DNA of 64,000 bases from Sulfuricurvum sp. (GCF_023229695.1 NZ_JALNYS010000006.1:100615-164614); one strand, 5' to 3'. Positions 25,233 through 35,567 are shown, counted from the stretch's first letter. The notes: generated by a model not told the origin, from the letters alone. Made by a program: numbers and translations.

Positions 25233-26222
25233 TCAGCACTCGCAAACGAGATCAGAAGCTTTAAACCCTTCCGCAATCTGACGGTGGGTGCGGAAAAATT
25301 CGTCAACCACTTCGCGGTAGTGGAGCGGATCGTCGATACGATTGACAAGATCGCGCAGGGCCGAAGCCCCTTCGTACCCTTTTGAATAGGTGTGGACGTG
25401 TTTGCGGAAGGTTATGACACCCCGTGCTCCGTAGAAACGGACCATTCCGTCCAGGTGTTCCATGATGATGGCGTGTTTGATCATCGGATCGACGGTCGCA
25501 CTCCCGGTTTTCAGCTGATGAAATATCCATGGAGCTCCGACGGCTCCCCGCCCGATCATAACCCCATCGGCTTTGGTATGGTTCAACACCCATTGGGCTT
25601 TTTCAAATGAATCGATATCTCCGTTCGCAATAACCGGAATACGTACTGCGGCTTTGATTTCGCCGATTGCGTCGTAGTCGACGGGGGCTTTGAATTTTCC
25701 TGCACGGGTACGGCCGTGAACGGCGAGAAAATCGGCGCCGCATCCTTCGACGAGTTTGGCGATTTCGATATGATTTTTACTCTCAAAACCGAGACGTATC
25801 TTAACGCTCAATGTCGATTTGTTCGAGGTTTTTTTAATCGTTTCAATTATCCGCGCCATGCGGGGCAAATCGTTCAAAAGCGAACTTCCCGAACCGTGAC
25901 AGACGATTTTCGGTACCGGGCATCCGCAATTAAGATCGATAATATCAATCTCCTCCTGTCCGTTCAGAACCTCCACCGCACGACGGACGATCTCCTCTTC
26001 GGAGCCGGCAATCTGAACCGAATAGGGATCTTCATTCGGGCTGCGTTCAAGCATTTTCAGTGTTTTGGCCGATCCGTACGCAAGGGCGTTGGAGCTGAGC
26101 ATTTCACTCACCGTCAAATCGGCACCGAATTTTTTAACAACATTGCGAAACGGCAGGTCGGTGTATCCGGCAAGCGGCGCAAGCGCATAAACGGGAGTAT
26201 TAAAATCGAGTTTTGGAGTCAT
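25233..26222 (-). CDS. dusB: tRNA-dihydrouridine synthase (DusB-like)
   Basis: FMN enzyme reducing uridine to dihydrouridine in the tRNA D-loop. About 329 residues. Flavin TIM-barrel start ALAPLAGYTDLPFRN; catalytic-cysteine region IDLNCGCPVPKIVCHGSGSS; the HGRTRAGKF segment and NGDIDSFEKA near the phosphate-binding strands. Start at ATG 26222 is preferred, with AAGGTAA eight bases upstream; the frame is open 18 codons further but without a ribosome site. Part of the long minus-strand gene run starting at gltB. Confidence 0.93.
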   Translation of the reverse strand: MTPKLDFNTPVYALAPLAGYTDLPFRNVVKKFGADLTVSEMLSSNALAYGSAKTLKMLERSPNEDPYSVQIAGSEEEIVRRAVEVLNGQEEIDIIDLNCGCPVPKIVCHGSGSSLLNDLPRMARIIETIKKTSNKSTLSVKIRLGFESKNHIEIAKLVEGCGADFLAVHGRTRAGKFKAPVDYDAIGEIKAAVRIPVIANGDIDSFEKAQWVLNHTKADGVMIGRGAVGAPWIFHQLKTGSATVDPMIKHAIIMEHLDGMVRFYGARGVITFRKHVHTYSKGYEGASALRDLVNRIDDPLHYREVVDEFFRTHRQIAEGFKASDLVCEC

Positions 26223-26266
26223 GGAAATTACCTTGTGAGGGGAGGAAAAGCGGAGCAATCCCGCTT

Positions 26267-27292
26267 TTAGTCGCAACTTCGGTGAAGAAAGATTGCAATA
26301 TCATAATGTTTGTTAGCTGCTTTGAGATCGCGATATGCCTTGAAAATCTGGTAATCTTCTTTAGAGGTATTGTTTAAAATCTCATTCGCCGTATCGATCA
26401 TTTGAAGATCATACAGGGTAAAGAGATACCCTTCCATCACATCATCGTTTTTTTCGCTTAACATCTCGAAAAGACGGATACGCTGCTCCGGAAGCATATT
26501 TTTCGACATGGCGTCGGAAAGGTCAACCCACTCTTCATTTTCAAGTTTTAAATCACTCAAAAGGGGGAGAAGTTCTTCATTACTTAGCGTAATTCCGTTT
26601 TCAGCCGCATTGATACGCTGAACGAAATCAAGCAGCGCAGCCTTTGTAAAAAAACGTTTATTTTTCATAATGGCACCGGCTGAAGCCGTTTTAACATACG
26701 TTTCATACGCTTTGGTACATACGATATCGCCATAACTCTCGCTGTGAGAAAGGATACTCTCCGCATCGATCTCACCCCGTTCAAAACGGTTCAGATTATT
26801 TTGGATCACAATGGATGCCGTATTGGGAAGATGAAATTTTTTGATCTCAACTTTTTTCTTCTCTTTGACATCGCGCATAAGTTCAAGCGCTTCATCAATC
26901 TTCTCATGCCCGACCGCACGGAGGGTCTCGTAGGGCATGATAATAGAATTATCGATCAATTTTCCCATTAATTTATAGGAATCGGTTTTGTATACATTAT
27001 TACGTTCCCCCGAACCCAGCAGTGCACTTCTGAGCGCATCCACCATCTTTTCATGATCTTTGTTCAGCCGTCTAAGCTTAAAGTTGCCGACCAACGTGTA
27101 AACCATCATGTGTACAACACTCGCTAGGTACAGTAAGAGAACCGGAACAACGACCCAAAATGCGATCGGCATATTGGGAAATACCATCCCTAATAGTTCG
27201 AAAGAGACCGATTCCGTTGTGATGTTATACGCCGCAGCACCAATTAATACGATTAAAATTAGTGACGCAATGGTGTAACGCTTTAACTGCAT
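26267..27292 (-). CDS. conserved inner-membrane protein of unknown function
   Basis: 341 residues. Two N-terminal membrane helices (about 7-26 and 42-70) are followed by a long cytosolic, mostly helical domain without recognisable motifs. AGGAG lies five bases before the ATG. It follows the dksA-like gene by 12 bases and precedes dusB by 44, so it is part of this operon. I have the impression it is confined to Campylobacterota. No function can be assigned. Confidence 0.75.
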   Translation of the reverse strand: MQLKRYTIASLILIVLIGAAAYNITTESVSFELLGMVFPNMPIAFWVVVPVLLLYLASVVHMMVYTLVGNFKLRRLNKDHEKMVDALRSALLGSGERNNVYKTDSYKLMGKLIDNSIIMPYETLRAVGHEKIDEALELMRDVKEKKKVEIKKFHLPNTASIVIQNNLNRFERGEIDAESILSHSESYGDIVCTKAYETYVKTASAGAIMKNKRFFTKAALLDFVQRINAAENGITLSNEELLPLLSDLKLENEEWVDLSDAMSKNMLPEQRIRLFEMLSEKNDDVMEGYLFTLYDLQMIDTANEILNNTSKEDYQIFKAYRDLKAANKHYDIAIFLHRSCD

Positions 27293-27304
27293 AGCTGCTC
27301 CTCT

Positions 27305-27658
27305 TTACCCTTTATTTTTTTCAACGATAGGACGACATACGATACAATATTTTGCATGCGGTTTTACTTTAAGACGCTGAAATCCGATATCGTCTTCGCA
27401 CATTTCACAAATACCGTACTGTTTCGTTTTAATCTTAGAGAGGGCATCCTCAATCTCCTGTAGCTCTTTGGCTTGCTGGGCTCCGATGGCATTTTCGACC
27501 ATATTGTCATTGCTGACCGATGCATAATCCCCCTCATCATTGAGCTCAAGTTCACGTAACTGACTCATCTCAATTTCAACACCGTTGATATTTTTAATAA
27601 TTTGAGCTTTGCGTGTTAATAATATTTCCTCGAAATAGTGCAGCTCATTATCTCTCAT
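27305..27658 (-). CDS. DksA/TraR-type zinc-finger protein
   Basis: 117 residues. N-terminal coiled-coil-like hairpin with the acidic turn DEGDY at 41-45, then a four-cysteine zinc finger (C84-x2-C87 and C105-x2-C108) of the DksA/TraR family. DksA proteins enter the RNA polymerase secondary channel and, with ppGpp, retune transcription of growth genes. Start is ATG 27658, behind GAGGAG; an adjacent in-frame TTG is less likely. It lies 9 bases after rlmH. Confidence 0.9.
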   Translation of the reverse strand: MRDNELHYFEEILLTRKAQIIKNINGVEIEMSQLRELELNDEGDYASVSNDNMVENAIGAQQAKELQEIEDALSKIKTKQYGICEMCEDDIGFQRLKVKPHAKYCIVCRPIVEKNKG

Positions 27659-27667
27659 CAATTCTCC

Positions 27668-28129
27668 TCATTTATGGTACGGGTGGTTTGCTAACAGTGA
27701 ATAGGCGCGATAAATTTGTTCCAGCAAAACAGTTTTGGCTATTTTATGACTAAAAGTCAACCCAGACAAACTGATAGCCGTATCGCATTGCTCTACAAAA
27801 CTCTTTTCAAAGCCGTAGGCACCGCCTATAAAAAATTGCAACGAAATTTTATCACTTATAAGCTTACTAAATGCAAAACTATCAACCTTTTTCCCCTCAG
27901 GATGTAACGCAATCGAGTAATTTTTACCCAACATCGGTATCAAGAGCTTGGAATAAGCGGCTTGGGATGCCTCCGATCCGATTTGGTGCGCTTTAACGAT
28001 CTCTTTGGGGAAAAGTTCAATATCGTCAAGTTTGGCAAAACGGGAGATCATCTTAATCTGTTCTTGATAAAGGGGATCGTACAAAGAGCGCTCTTTTTTG
28101 GCGATGGTTATCAGTGAGATATTCATCAT
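27668..28129 (-). CDS. rlmH: 23S rRNA pseudouridine-1915 N3-methyltransferase RlmH
   Basis: SPOUT methyltransferase that modifies helix 69 of 23S rRNA. 153 residues, standard length. The C-terminal trefoil-knot motifs are complete: [20 protein letters not shown], and the ending [19 protein letters not shown], where the terminal YHK is diagnostic. GAGGTGG precedes two consecutive ATG codons at 28129 and 28126. Confidence 0.95.
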   Translation of the reverse strand: MMNISLITIAKKERSLYDPLYQEQIKMISRFAKLDDIELFPKEIVKAHQIGSEASQAAYSKLLIPMLGKNYSIALHPEGKKVDSFAFSKLISDKISLQFFIGGAYGFEKSFVEQCDTAISLSGLTFSHKIAKTVLLEQIYRAYSLLANHPYHK

Positions 28130-28174
28130 TCTACCACCTCAAGACAGAGTTGCGTACACAATCAAGGGGATTTC

Positions 28175-28747
28175 TCATCCGATATCCTCACTTAAGAGCC
28201 CTGAGCCGATCACATGATAGGTGACGTATTTAAAGGTGTCGTTCAGCCTGACTCCACCGATGGCCGCAACCGGATGTTTCGACATTTTTGCCAAAGAATC
28301 GAGTTCTTCTCCCAATACTTTGGCATCCGATTTTGTTGACGTAGCACGGTACGCCCCTAAACCGATATAATTAAGATCCAGAGTGTTCGCAGCTGAAATC
28401 TCCTCGCGGTTATGGGTCGATAAACCGATAATCTTCTCCTCGCCTATCGCCATTTTTAACATTTTAATCGCGCGCTCGGGATTTGGATCAATTCGGATCA
28501 AATCTTCTTGTCCCAAATGAACTCCGTCACAAAACGGAACCAACTCGTAATGGTCGTTGATCACTAAAAAACCGTCCCATAAGCGGCGCAAAAGAATGAG
28601 GTCGTTTTTGATTTGTGTAATATCACCGTGTTTGTTTCGGTATTGGAGAATTTCACCGTTTCGCCCTTTTACCCGATCTACAAAAGCAGGCAAATCAACC
28701 CCCCGGCTGCGGAGGGTATCGGCGTCACAAAGAGCATAGAGTCGCAT
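28175..28747 (-). CDS. thiamine phosphate synthase-like protein (ThiE/TenI)
   Basis: 190 residues, TIM-barrel of the ThiE/TenI family. Family motifs in order: DGVHLGQEDL, IGLSTHNREE, LNYIGLGAYRATSTKSD and AAIGGVRL-like (VAAIGGVRLND). ThiE joins the thiazole and pyrimidine halves of thiamine; TenI-like relatives isomerise the thiazole. It is somewhat shorter than typical ThiE (about 205-215) and sits beside accD, not with other thi genes, so a paralogous function is possible. Its start shares one base with the accD stop. Confidence 0.75.
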   Translation of the reverse strand: MRLYALCDADTLRSRGVDLPAFVDRVKGRNGEILQYRNKHGDITQIKNDLILLRRLWDGFLVINDHYELVPFCDGVHLGQEDLIRIDPNPERAIKMLKMAIGEEKIIGLSTHNREEISAANTLDLNYIGLGAYRATSTKSDAKVLGEELDSLAKMSKHPVAAIGGVRLNDTFKYVTYHVIGSGLLSEDIG

Positions 28748-29589
28748 TAGGGGACAAGCAGTTTGAAAAGATCACTGAGGGTCTCTTTAAGTTCGCTACG
28801 GGGTACTACCATGTCGATAGACCCTTTTTCGAGTAAGAACTCGGCACGCTGAAACCCTTCAGGAAGATCGCTACCGATCGTTTGCTTGATAACACGCTGC
28901 CCTGCAAAACCGACCAATGCACCCGGTTCTGCAATGATAATATCCCCTAAAGTTGCAAAAGAAGCACTGACCCCACCCATCGTAGGATCGGTCAAAAGCG
29001 AAATATAAGGGAGTTTTTGTTGCGCTAGACGTGCCAGCGCCGCAGAGGTTTTAGACATCTGCATTAACGAAAAAGTACTCTCCTGCATCCGGGCACCGCC
29101 GCTGGCGCTGACAATAATGACCCCCATCCGCTTGTTGATCGCACGGTTGATGGCACGGACAATTTTTTCCCCTTCTACGGAACCCAGTGATCCCCCCATA
29201 AAGTTGAAATCAAATACGACCAATTGAACGGGTACTTCGTTGATCGTGCACTCACCGCTTACAACCGAAGAGTAACGCTCATTTTTAGCAAATCCCTCTT
29301 CAATCCGTGCAGCGTAACTTTTTTTATCCACAAAGCTCAGGGGATCGGTAGGGCGTAAATTGGCGTCAAATTCAACAAAACTACCTTCGTCTGCGATCAG
29401 TGTAAGACGCTCTTTAACACCGATACGGAGATGGAAACCGCATTTAGGACAAACATGATGCTGTTTCGCTATCTCTTTGTAATACATAAGCGATTGACAC
29501 GCCGGACATTTAACCCAGTGGGAAGGGGCTTCGCTTTTGGTAGGTTGTTTTTTCTTTTCGGAGTCGCCGAAGAGGTTGAATAGACTCAA
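28747..29589 (-). CDS. accD: acetyl-CoA carboxylase carboxyltransferase subunit beta
   Basis: Transfers carboxyl from biotin to acetyl-CoA to make malonyl-CoA for fatty acid synthesis, with AccA. 280 residues. N-terminal zinc ribbon C28-x2-C31 and C47-x2-C50, then a crotonase-like fold with FNFMGGSLGSVEGEK and VSASGGARMQE, the acyl-CoA and oxyanion-hole regions. Start overlaps a 46-codon upstream gene by 4 bases. Confidence 0.96.
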   Translation of the reverse strand: MSLFNLFGDSEKKKQPTKSEAPSHWVKCPACQSLMYYKEIAKQHHVCPKCGFHLRIGVKERLTLIADEGSFVEFDANLRPTDPLSFVDKKSYAARIEEGFAKNERYSSVVSGECTINEVPVQLVVFDFNFMGGSLGSVEGEKIVRAINRAINKRMGVIIVSASGGARMQESTFSLMQMSKTSAALARLAQQKLPYISLLTDPTMGGVSASFATLGDIIIAEPGALVGFAGQRVIKQTIGSDLPEGFQRAEFLLEKGSIDMVVPRSELKETLSDLFKLLVP

Positions 29590-29726
29590 AAAATCTCCTT
29601 TTTTACAATCGCAAGGATACGTTCAAAAACTTTTTCATCCCGACTCAGCAGGATAATGCGGTCATTTTGAAACGTATAAAGATGGCGGCTCAGATAAAGA
29701 CCCGCTTGAATATCGTATGGTCGCAT
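29586..29726 (-). CDS. small conserved-looking protein between gltD and accD
   Basis: 46 residues from ATG 29726 (MRPYDIQAGLYLSRHLYTFQ...), ending with a 4-base overlap with accD. A TTTTAGG lies a few bases before the ATG. Tight fit between gltD (22 bases away) and accD supports a real gene, coupled to accD translation. Mixed hydrophobic/charged composition, no signal or membrane segment, no recognised domain. The frame is open 20 codons further upstream, into gltD. Confidence 0.5.
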   Translation of the reverse strand: MRPYDIQAGLYLSRHLYTFQNDRIILLSRDEKVFERILAIVKKEIF

Positions 29727-29748
29727 TGTACCTAAAAATAGCACAGAG

Positions 29749-31128
29749 TTAGAGCAATGCCTTAACCATGGAACGTGCCGCTTCACGCCCGTCGTACGCT
29801 GCCGTGACTACCAAATCTGCACCGCGATAGCAATCGCCGCCGGCATATATCCCGGGTGTAGTGGTCTCATATTTCTCATTCACAACGATACCGCCCCAGC
29901 CGTTAACGGAGATGCCGTTTTCTGCTAAAAACGGAGGGACTGCCGGGTCAAAACCAAGTGCCATGATAATGACATCGGCATTGGCATTAAAATCGCCCCC
30001 TTTGACCTCTTCCATTCTCTGACGCCCGCTCTCGTCTTTGGCCCCGAGAATCGTTTTCGCCATATGGACCCCTATCGCTTTGCCGCTATCGCCAAGGATA
30101 ACCTCTTTCGGAGAGGCATGGAAAACAAACTCTACCCCCTCTTCAATCGCATTTTTGTACTCTTTGACCGATCCGGGCATATTGTGAGCATCTCTGCGAT
30201 AGTGGCAGCTGACATTTTTTGCCCCCTCCCGTTTGGCGGTACGGACACAGTCCATAGCGGTGTCTCCCCCTCCGACAACAACGACGTCGAGATCTTTGAA
30301 ATCGAATTTCTTATCGTAGGAGAGTCCGAAGTTTTTACGCTGAATGGCCGTCAGATACTCCATTGCCGTGTAAACATTGGAAGCATTTTCACCGGCGATT
30401 TTTGCACTCTTGGATTTGGTTGCACCGATACCGATAAATACGGCATCGTGTTGATCGGCAATCGTATCAAATTCGATATCTTTTCCGACTTCACAGTTAA
30501 ACACCAGTTTCAAACCGGCATCGACCAGCAACGCGACACGACGTTCAACAATTTTCTTGTCCAATTTAAAATTGGGGATACCGTAGGTCAGCAAACCGCC
30601 TGCACGGTCGCTTCGCTCATACATCGTGACCGCAATACCGGAGCGAAGCAGATAGGTTGCCGCTGAAAGTCCGGCAGGACCCGATCCGATGATCGCTACT
30701 CTTTTATCGGTCGTAATCCCCGGAAAATAGGGTTTCAACCCCTGTTTGAATCCCTCTTCGTTAATAAAAGTCTCAACCGAACCGATCGTAATGGCCCCGT
30801 AGCCGTCATTCAACGTACAATCCCCTTCGCATAGCCTGTCATGCGGACAGACACGCCCCATCACTTCAGGAAACGGCGAAGGCTCATTGGAGAGATTAAA
30901 AGCGAACTTCAAATCTTTTTCGGCAACTGCTTTCAGCCATTGCGGAATATAGTTGTGCAACGGACATTTGTTCAGACAAAACGGGTCACCGCACTGGATA
31001 CATCGGTCACTCTGTGCCGTAGCATCTTTTTGCCCCATGGGCTCATAAATTTCGCTGAAATCTTTCAAGCGCTGTACGGCAAGACGTTTTGCCGGATCGA
31101 TTCGTTCAATGGTTAAAAATTCTCTCAT
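29749..31128 (-). CDS. gltD: glutamate synthase small subunit
   Basis: Passes electrons from NADPH through FAD and Fe-S centres to the large subunit. 459 residues. N-terminal ferredoxin-like cysteines CIQCGDPFCLNKCP and CPHDRLCEGDC, FAD-binding VAIIGSGPAGLSAATYL, NADPH-binding VVVVGGGDTAMDC, and a final FAD motif GIYAGGDCYRGADLVV. Lies 5 bases after gltB. Confidence 0.96.
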   Translation of the reverse strand: MREFLTIERIDPAKRLAVQRLKDFSEIYEPMGQKDATAQSDRCIQCGDPFCLNKCPLHNYIPQWLKAVAEKDLKFAFNLSNEPSPFPEVMGRVCPHDRLCEGDCTLNDGYGAITIGSVETFINEEGFKQGLKPYFPGITTDKRVAIIGSGPAGLSAATYLLRSGIAVTMYERSDRAGGLLTYGIPNFKLDKKIVERRVALLVDAGLKLVFNCEVGKDIEFDTIADQHDAVFIGIGATKSKSAKIAGENASNVYTAMEYLTAIQRKNFGLSYDKKFDFKDLDVVVVGGGDTAMDCVRTAKREGAKNVSCHYRRDAHNMPGSVKEYKNAIEEGVEFVFHASPKEVILGDSGKAIGVHMAKTILGAKDESGRQRMEEVKGGDFNANADVIIMALGFDPAVPPFLAENGISVNGWGGIVVNEKYETTTPGIYAGGDCYRGADLVVTAAYDGREAARSMVKALL

Positions 31129-31133
31129 AAGTA

Positions 31134-34100
31134 TTAGTCCCCTTTATCAGGATTAAGTGGCAATTTGGTTAAGTTTTTCGGGCGGACAAGCCAGAAGTTA
31201 CGAATTTCAACACGGAAATTATTCAATAGGGTCTGTGCTTTTACACTTTCCGTCTCGGCAATATAATCTTTCAGGAGCCGTTTCAAATAATGTCGAGCCT
31301 CATCTCCGTCATCCGTATCAATACGGATTGCATCGATCAGCTCACGGTTCACGTTTTCAACAAAAGTATGGTTTTCATCATAAACGAACGCAAATCCGCC
31401 CGTCATCCCCGCACCGAAGTTGATCCCGGTTTTTCCTAAAATAACAACAACACCGCCGGTCATGTATTCACACGCATTGTCCCCTGTCCCCTCGACGATC
31501 GCAAGTGCACCCGAATTACGGACGGCAAAACGTTCGCCGACGGAACCGGAAATGAAGAGTTTACCTCCCGTTGCACCATAAAGACAGGTATTTCCGCCCG
31601 CACTGAACTCTTCGCCCTGATGCTGAGAACGGATGACAATTTTACCGCCGTGCATCCCTTTACCGATGTAGTCGTTGGCAACCCCTTCAAGATGAATCGA
31701 TACGCCGTTGATCAAGAATGCACCCAATGCCTGGCCCGCTATCCCTTTGAGGTGAAGGCGGATCGTGTCGGGTTTAAGTCCGGCATCTCCGTAATACTGC
31801 GCGATTTCGCCGCTGATACGGGCACCGAAACTGCGATTCAAATTACAGATATCACGGGTAATGCGAACCGGACGTTCCGGATTTTTAATTGCATCCATCG
31901 CTTCGGTAAGAACATCTTTTTCAAATTGATTCAGATCGAAAGGTTCATTGCTAGCACTCTGGCAGGTATTAACCCCCTCTTCGCGATGCAATACGGAACT
32001 AAAATCAAATTTTTTCGCAAAATCAGTGTCGATAACGCGGAGCAGGTCGCTTCGCCCTACCAGCTCTTCCATCGTTTTGTACCCCAGCTTGGCCATAATG
32101 ACGCGAACGTCTTCCGCCAGATAGGTGAAGTAATTGATCAACTGTTCTACCGTTCCGTCAAAATGGTTATGGCGCAATTTCTCGTTTTGCGTTGCGATCC
32201 CTACCGAACATTTATTGACATGGCAGATGCGAAGCATCTTACATCCGATAATAGTAAGGGCACCGGTACCGAAGGCATAACTCTCTGCACCCAAGAGTGC
32301 TGCTTTGACAACATCACGTCCGGTTTTGAGACCGCCGTCGGTTTGGAGATGGACGAGTCCGCGCAGGTTATTAACCTTCAGGGCGTTATGCGCTTCTGAA
32401 AGGCCGAGTTCCCACGGGTTCCCCGCAAATTTGATCGATGTCAGCGGTGCGGCACCCGTACCGCCGTCCCCTCCGGAGATGACGATTTTATCGGCATACG
32501 CTTTGGCTACACCGGCCGCAATAGTCCCCACGCCGGCCGCAGATACGAGTTTAACCGCTACCGTCGCATTTGGATTGACCTGTTTCATATCGAAAATAAG
32601 CTGTGCCAAATCCTCAATCGAATAGATGTCGTGGTGCGGCGGAGGGGAAATCAACGTCACACCCGGCATCGTATAACGCAGACGGGCGATCAAACCGCTC
32701 ACTTTGTGCCCCGGAAGCTGCCCCCCTTCTCCCGGTTTTGCCCCTTGGGCCACTTTAATCTGAATCTCTTCGGCGCTTCGCAAATACGCCGGTGTGACAC
32801 CGAAGCGCCCTGATGCAACCTGCTTGATTTTGGAGTTTTTCAACGTATCGAAACGGGCGGAGTCTTCTCCCCCCTCACCCGAGTTGCTTTGAGCGCCGAT
32901 CGTGTTCATCGCTACCGCCATGCACTCATGCGCTTCCGGAGAGATCGATCCCAAACTCATCGCCGCTGAGGCAAACCGTTTAAAAATCGCCTCTTTCGGT
33001 TCCACTTCAGAGATATCGATGCTGGCTCTGTCCGAATGAAACTCAAAGAAATCGCGGATAAATTTTTGGCCGCGACCGTGGATCACCTGATTTAAACGAT
33101 CAAAATCTTCACGTTTTCCGGTTTTGGAGACCCGGTGGATAGCATGAATGACGTCCGGATTGAAATCGTGATGTTCCTGTCCGTTGTAAAATTTATAAAA
33201 TCCCCCTATTTTTAGCGGGAAAATGCGGTTGAATCCGTTGACTTCAAACGCCTCTTTGTGGTTTTTGGCCAAACGCTCATCGATATCTTCGTAGCTCAAT
33301 CCCGGAATCAGCACATGCGATTCGCCGAAACACTCTTCAACCATCTCCCGGCTGAGTCCGATAATATCGAATAAACCGGAATTGCGATACGAGGCAATCG
33401 TTGCAATTCCCATTTTTGACATAATTTTCAAAAGTCCTGAATTAAGCGAATGGTGGACCGATTTAAACGCTTCCGAGGTACTGAGATCGGTGATATTTCT
33501 TTCGATACGTGCGGCCACCGTTGCAAACAACAAGCTCGGATAGACGGCGCTTGCACCGTAGGCGATCAGTGCCGCCGCACCGTGCGAATCGATCACTTCG
33601 CTCGAACAAGCAACGATCGATGCGAGATGACGAATTTTTTCTTTTAACAACGCACGGCTGATACGCCCTACCGCCATGACCATTGGGATGGTTTTGTGAT
33701 CTTTATCGAATCCGGTATCATCCAAAATAACGATTCGAACTCCCTCTTCACGCACCGCTTTGATAACGTTCTCTACCAACGCTTCCAGGGAGTTTTTTAA
33801 TCCCCCTTTGTAAGCAGTCGAAAAAACTTCATTGGAATAAAATGATTGGTATCTCGGTGATTTTTTATCACCAAACGATTTAAGGACATCAAGCTTCTCA
33901 CGCAGAATAATCGGAGAGATCGCTTTCAGACGATTCGCATGGGAGGGGATCTCGTCCAAGATATTGTGGGTCTCACCGAATCCCGTATTCAAACTCATCA
34001 CCACTTTTTCCCGGATCGGATCGATCGGCGGGTTGGTCACCTGAGCAAAACGCTGTTTGAAAAAATCGGTGAAATTTCTTTGTTTGTCGCTGAAAGCGGC

Positions 34101-35567
34101 CAAAGGGGTATCGTCGCCCATCGATCCGACCGCCTCTTTGCCGTCACGCATCATCGGTTCAATCACCTGCTCAATCACCTCCTGGGTGATGTTGAAATAG
34201 CGCTGGCGCTCCACCAGATTTTCGGTTTCGTAATCGCTGCGGGTAACGTACTGCTCGTCCACATGCTCTTGCAGATAGATCATCTGTTCATTGAGCCATT
34301 TCATATACGGGTTGGAAGATTTGAGATATTGGTTGATATCCTCATCTTTCAGCACTTTCCCGAATTTCAAATCCAACCCGATCATCTGCCCGGACTGGAG
34401 GCGTCCTCGCTCTTTGATCTGCTCTTGCGGAATATCGATCACTCCGTATTCGCTGGCGATCAAAAGGGTATCGTCATGGGTAATGATATACTTTGAAGGG
34501 CGCAGACCGTTACGGTCAAGAACGCAGCCGATGTATCGCCCATCGGTCAAAGAAAACGCCGCAGGACCGTCCCATGCTTCAAATACGGTGGAATGGTATT
34601 CGTAAAACGCTCGGAGTTCCGGATCCATATGGGGAGCATTCTGCCACGGTGCGGGGATAACGGCACGTGCCGCTTTGAAAAAATCCATCCCGTTGACGAT
34701 TAGAAACTCGAAAAAGTTGTCGGCACTGGCGCTGTCCGATCCGCCCGGTTGAAGGATCGGAAGAAGTCGCGCGATCTCTTCAGGGGTGAAGACTTCACTT
34801 TTAATCGATTCGGATTTAACGGCGACGTTGAAGCGGTTTGCTTCGACCGAGTTAATCTCACCGTTGTGGGCAACGGCGCGAAACGGCTGGGCCAAACGCC
34901 ATTTTGGAAGGGTATTGGTCGAAAAGCGCTGGTGGAAAAGGGAAAATGAGATTTTAAAATTTTCATTTTGCAGATCAGGGTAAAACTCCTTGATATGCGT
35001 CGGCATAATAAGCCCTTTGTACGAAATAACCCGAGAAGACATCGACGCAATGTAAAAATCTTCATCTTGAATCAATGCGTGTTCCGTCTCTTTGCGGCTC
35101 AAATAGACCAATGCGTCAAAACGCTGGCTCGCCATCAACGAGTTTGGGGTAATAAACAGGTGGTGAAATTCAGGAAGCGTTGCAAGTGCCTGCTGCCCCA
35201 ACGCATTGGTATCGATCGGCACGCGACGGTCCAATACGACTTTCAAGTCGTTGTTGGCACAAATTTTCTCAAGAACGGCCAATTGGGAAGCGTCACGGGT
35301 AAATACCACCGCAACCGCATACATTTCAGGAAGTTCAATCCCCTGCTCAGCGGTAACGGCACGCATAAACTCATGGGGAATCGAGAGGAGCAATCCGCTT
35401 CCGTCACCGGTTTTCCCATCCGCTGCAACCGCACCGCGATGCATCATCCGCTCCAATGCGGTAATCGCATTCTCCAGATTTTCGTGTGAGGGACGGTTTT
35501 TAATGTTGGCGATCAAACCAAATCCGCAGTTATCTTTAAATGAACGTAATAAATCTCGATATTCCAC
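31134..35567 (-). CDS. gltB: glutamate synthase large subunit
   Basis: Makes two glutamates from glutamine and 2-oxoglutarate. About 1477 residues. N-terminal glutamine amidotransferase with nucleophile cysteine in DNCGFGLIA; the cysteine is residue 14 from the start used, so a short propeptide must be removed. Then the central domain, the FMN-binding synthase domain (GEGGEDSARF, KPGEGGQLPG, SGGDGGTGAAPL) with its 3Fe-4S cysteines (CHVNKCSVGIATQ), and the GXGXG beta-helix end. GTG 35567 is preferred, with AAAGGTGA eight bases before it; a GTG at 35585 adds six residues. Confidence 0.96.
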   Translation of the reverse strand: MEYRDLLRSFKDNCGFGLIANIKNRPSHENLENAITALERMMHRGAVAADGKTGDGSGLLLSIPHEFMRAVTAEQGIELPEMYAVAVVFTRDASQLAVLEKICANNDLKVVLDRRVPIDTNALGQQALATLPEFHHLFITPNSLMASQRFDALVYLSRKETEHALIQDEDFYIASMSSRVISYKGLIMPTHIKEFYPDLQNENFKISFSLFHQRFSTNTLPKWRLAQPFRAVAHNGEINSVEANRFNVAVKSESIKSEVFTPEEIARLLPILQPGGSDSASADNFFEFLIVNGMDFFKAARAVIPAPWQNAPHMDPELRAFYEYHSTVFEAWDGPAAFSLTDGRYIGCVLDRNGLRPSKYIITHDDTLLIASEYGVIDIPQEQIKERGRLQSGQMIGLDLKFGKVLKDEDINQYLKSSNPYMKWLNEQMIYLQEHVDEQYVTRSDYETENLVERQRYFNITQEVIEQVIEPMMRDGKEAVGSMGDDTPLAAFSDKQRNFTDFFKQRFAQVTNPPIDPIREKVVMSLNTGFGETHNILDEIPSHANRLKAISPIILREKLDVLKSFGDKKSPRYQSFYSNEVFSTAYKGGLKNSLEALVENVIKAVREEGVRIVILDDTGFDKDHKTIPMVMAVGRISRALLKEKIRHLASIVACSSEVIDSHGAAALIAYGASAVYPSLLFATVAARIERNITDLSTSEAFKSVHHSLNSGLLKIMSKMGIATIASYRNSGLFDIIGLSREMVEECFGESHVLIPGLSYEDIDERLAKNHKEAFEVNGFNRIFPLKIGGFYKFYNGQEHHDFNPDVIHAIHRVSKTGKREDFDRLNQVIHGRGQKFIRDFFEFHSDRASIDISEVEPKEAIFKRFASAAMSLGSISPEAHECMAVAMNTIGAQSNSGEGGEDSARFDTLKNSKIKQVASGRFGVTPAYLRSAEEIQIKVAQGAKPGEGGQLPGHKVSGLIARLRYTMPGVTLISPPPHHDIYSIEDLAQLIFDMKQVNPNATVAVKLVSAAGVGTIAAGVAKAYADKIVISGGDGGTGAAPLTSIKFAGNPWELGLSEAHNALKVNNLRGLVHLQTDGGLKTGRDVVKAALLGAESYAFGTGALTIIGCKMLRICHVNKCSVGIATQNEKLRHNHFDGTVEQLINYFTYLAEDVRVIMAKLGYKTMEELVGRSDLLRVIDTDFAKKFDFSSVLHREEGVNTCQSASNEPFDLNQFEKDVLTEAMDAIKNPERPVRITRDICNLNRSFGARISGEIAQYYGDAGLKPDTIRLHLKGIAGQALGAFLINGVSIHLEGVANDYIGKGMHGGKIVIRSQHQGEEFSAGGNTCLYGATGGKLFISGSVGERFAVRNSGALAIVEGTGDNACEYMTGGVVVILGKTGINFGAGMTGGFAFVYDENHTFVENVNRELIDAIRIDTDDGDEARHYLKRLLKDYIAETESVKAQTLLNNFRVEIRNFWLVRPKNLTKLPLNPDKGD

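Noticed and set aside
28130..28174. Thiamine riboswitch before or after the ThiE-like gene
   Set aside because: The spaces are too short and none of the conserved TPP-box sequence is present.
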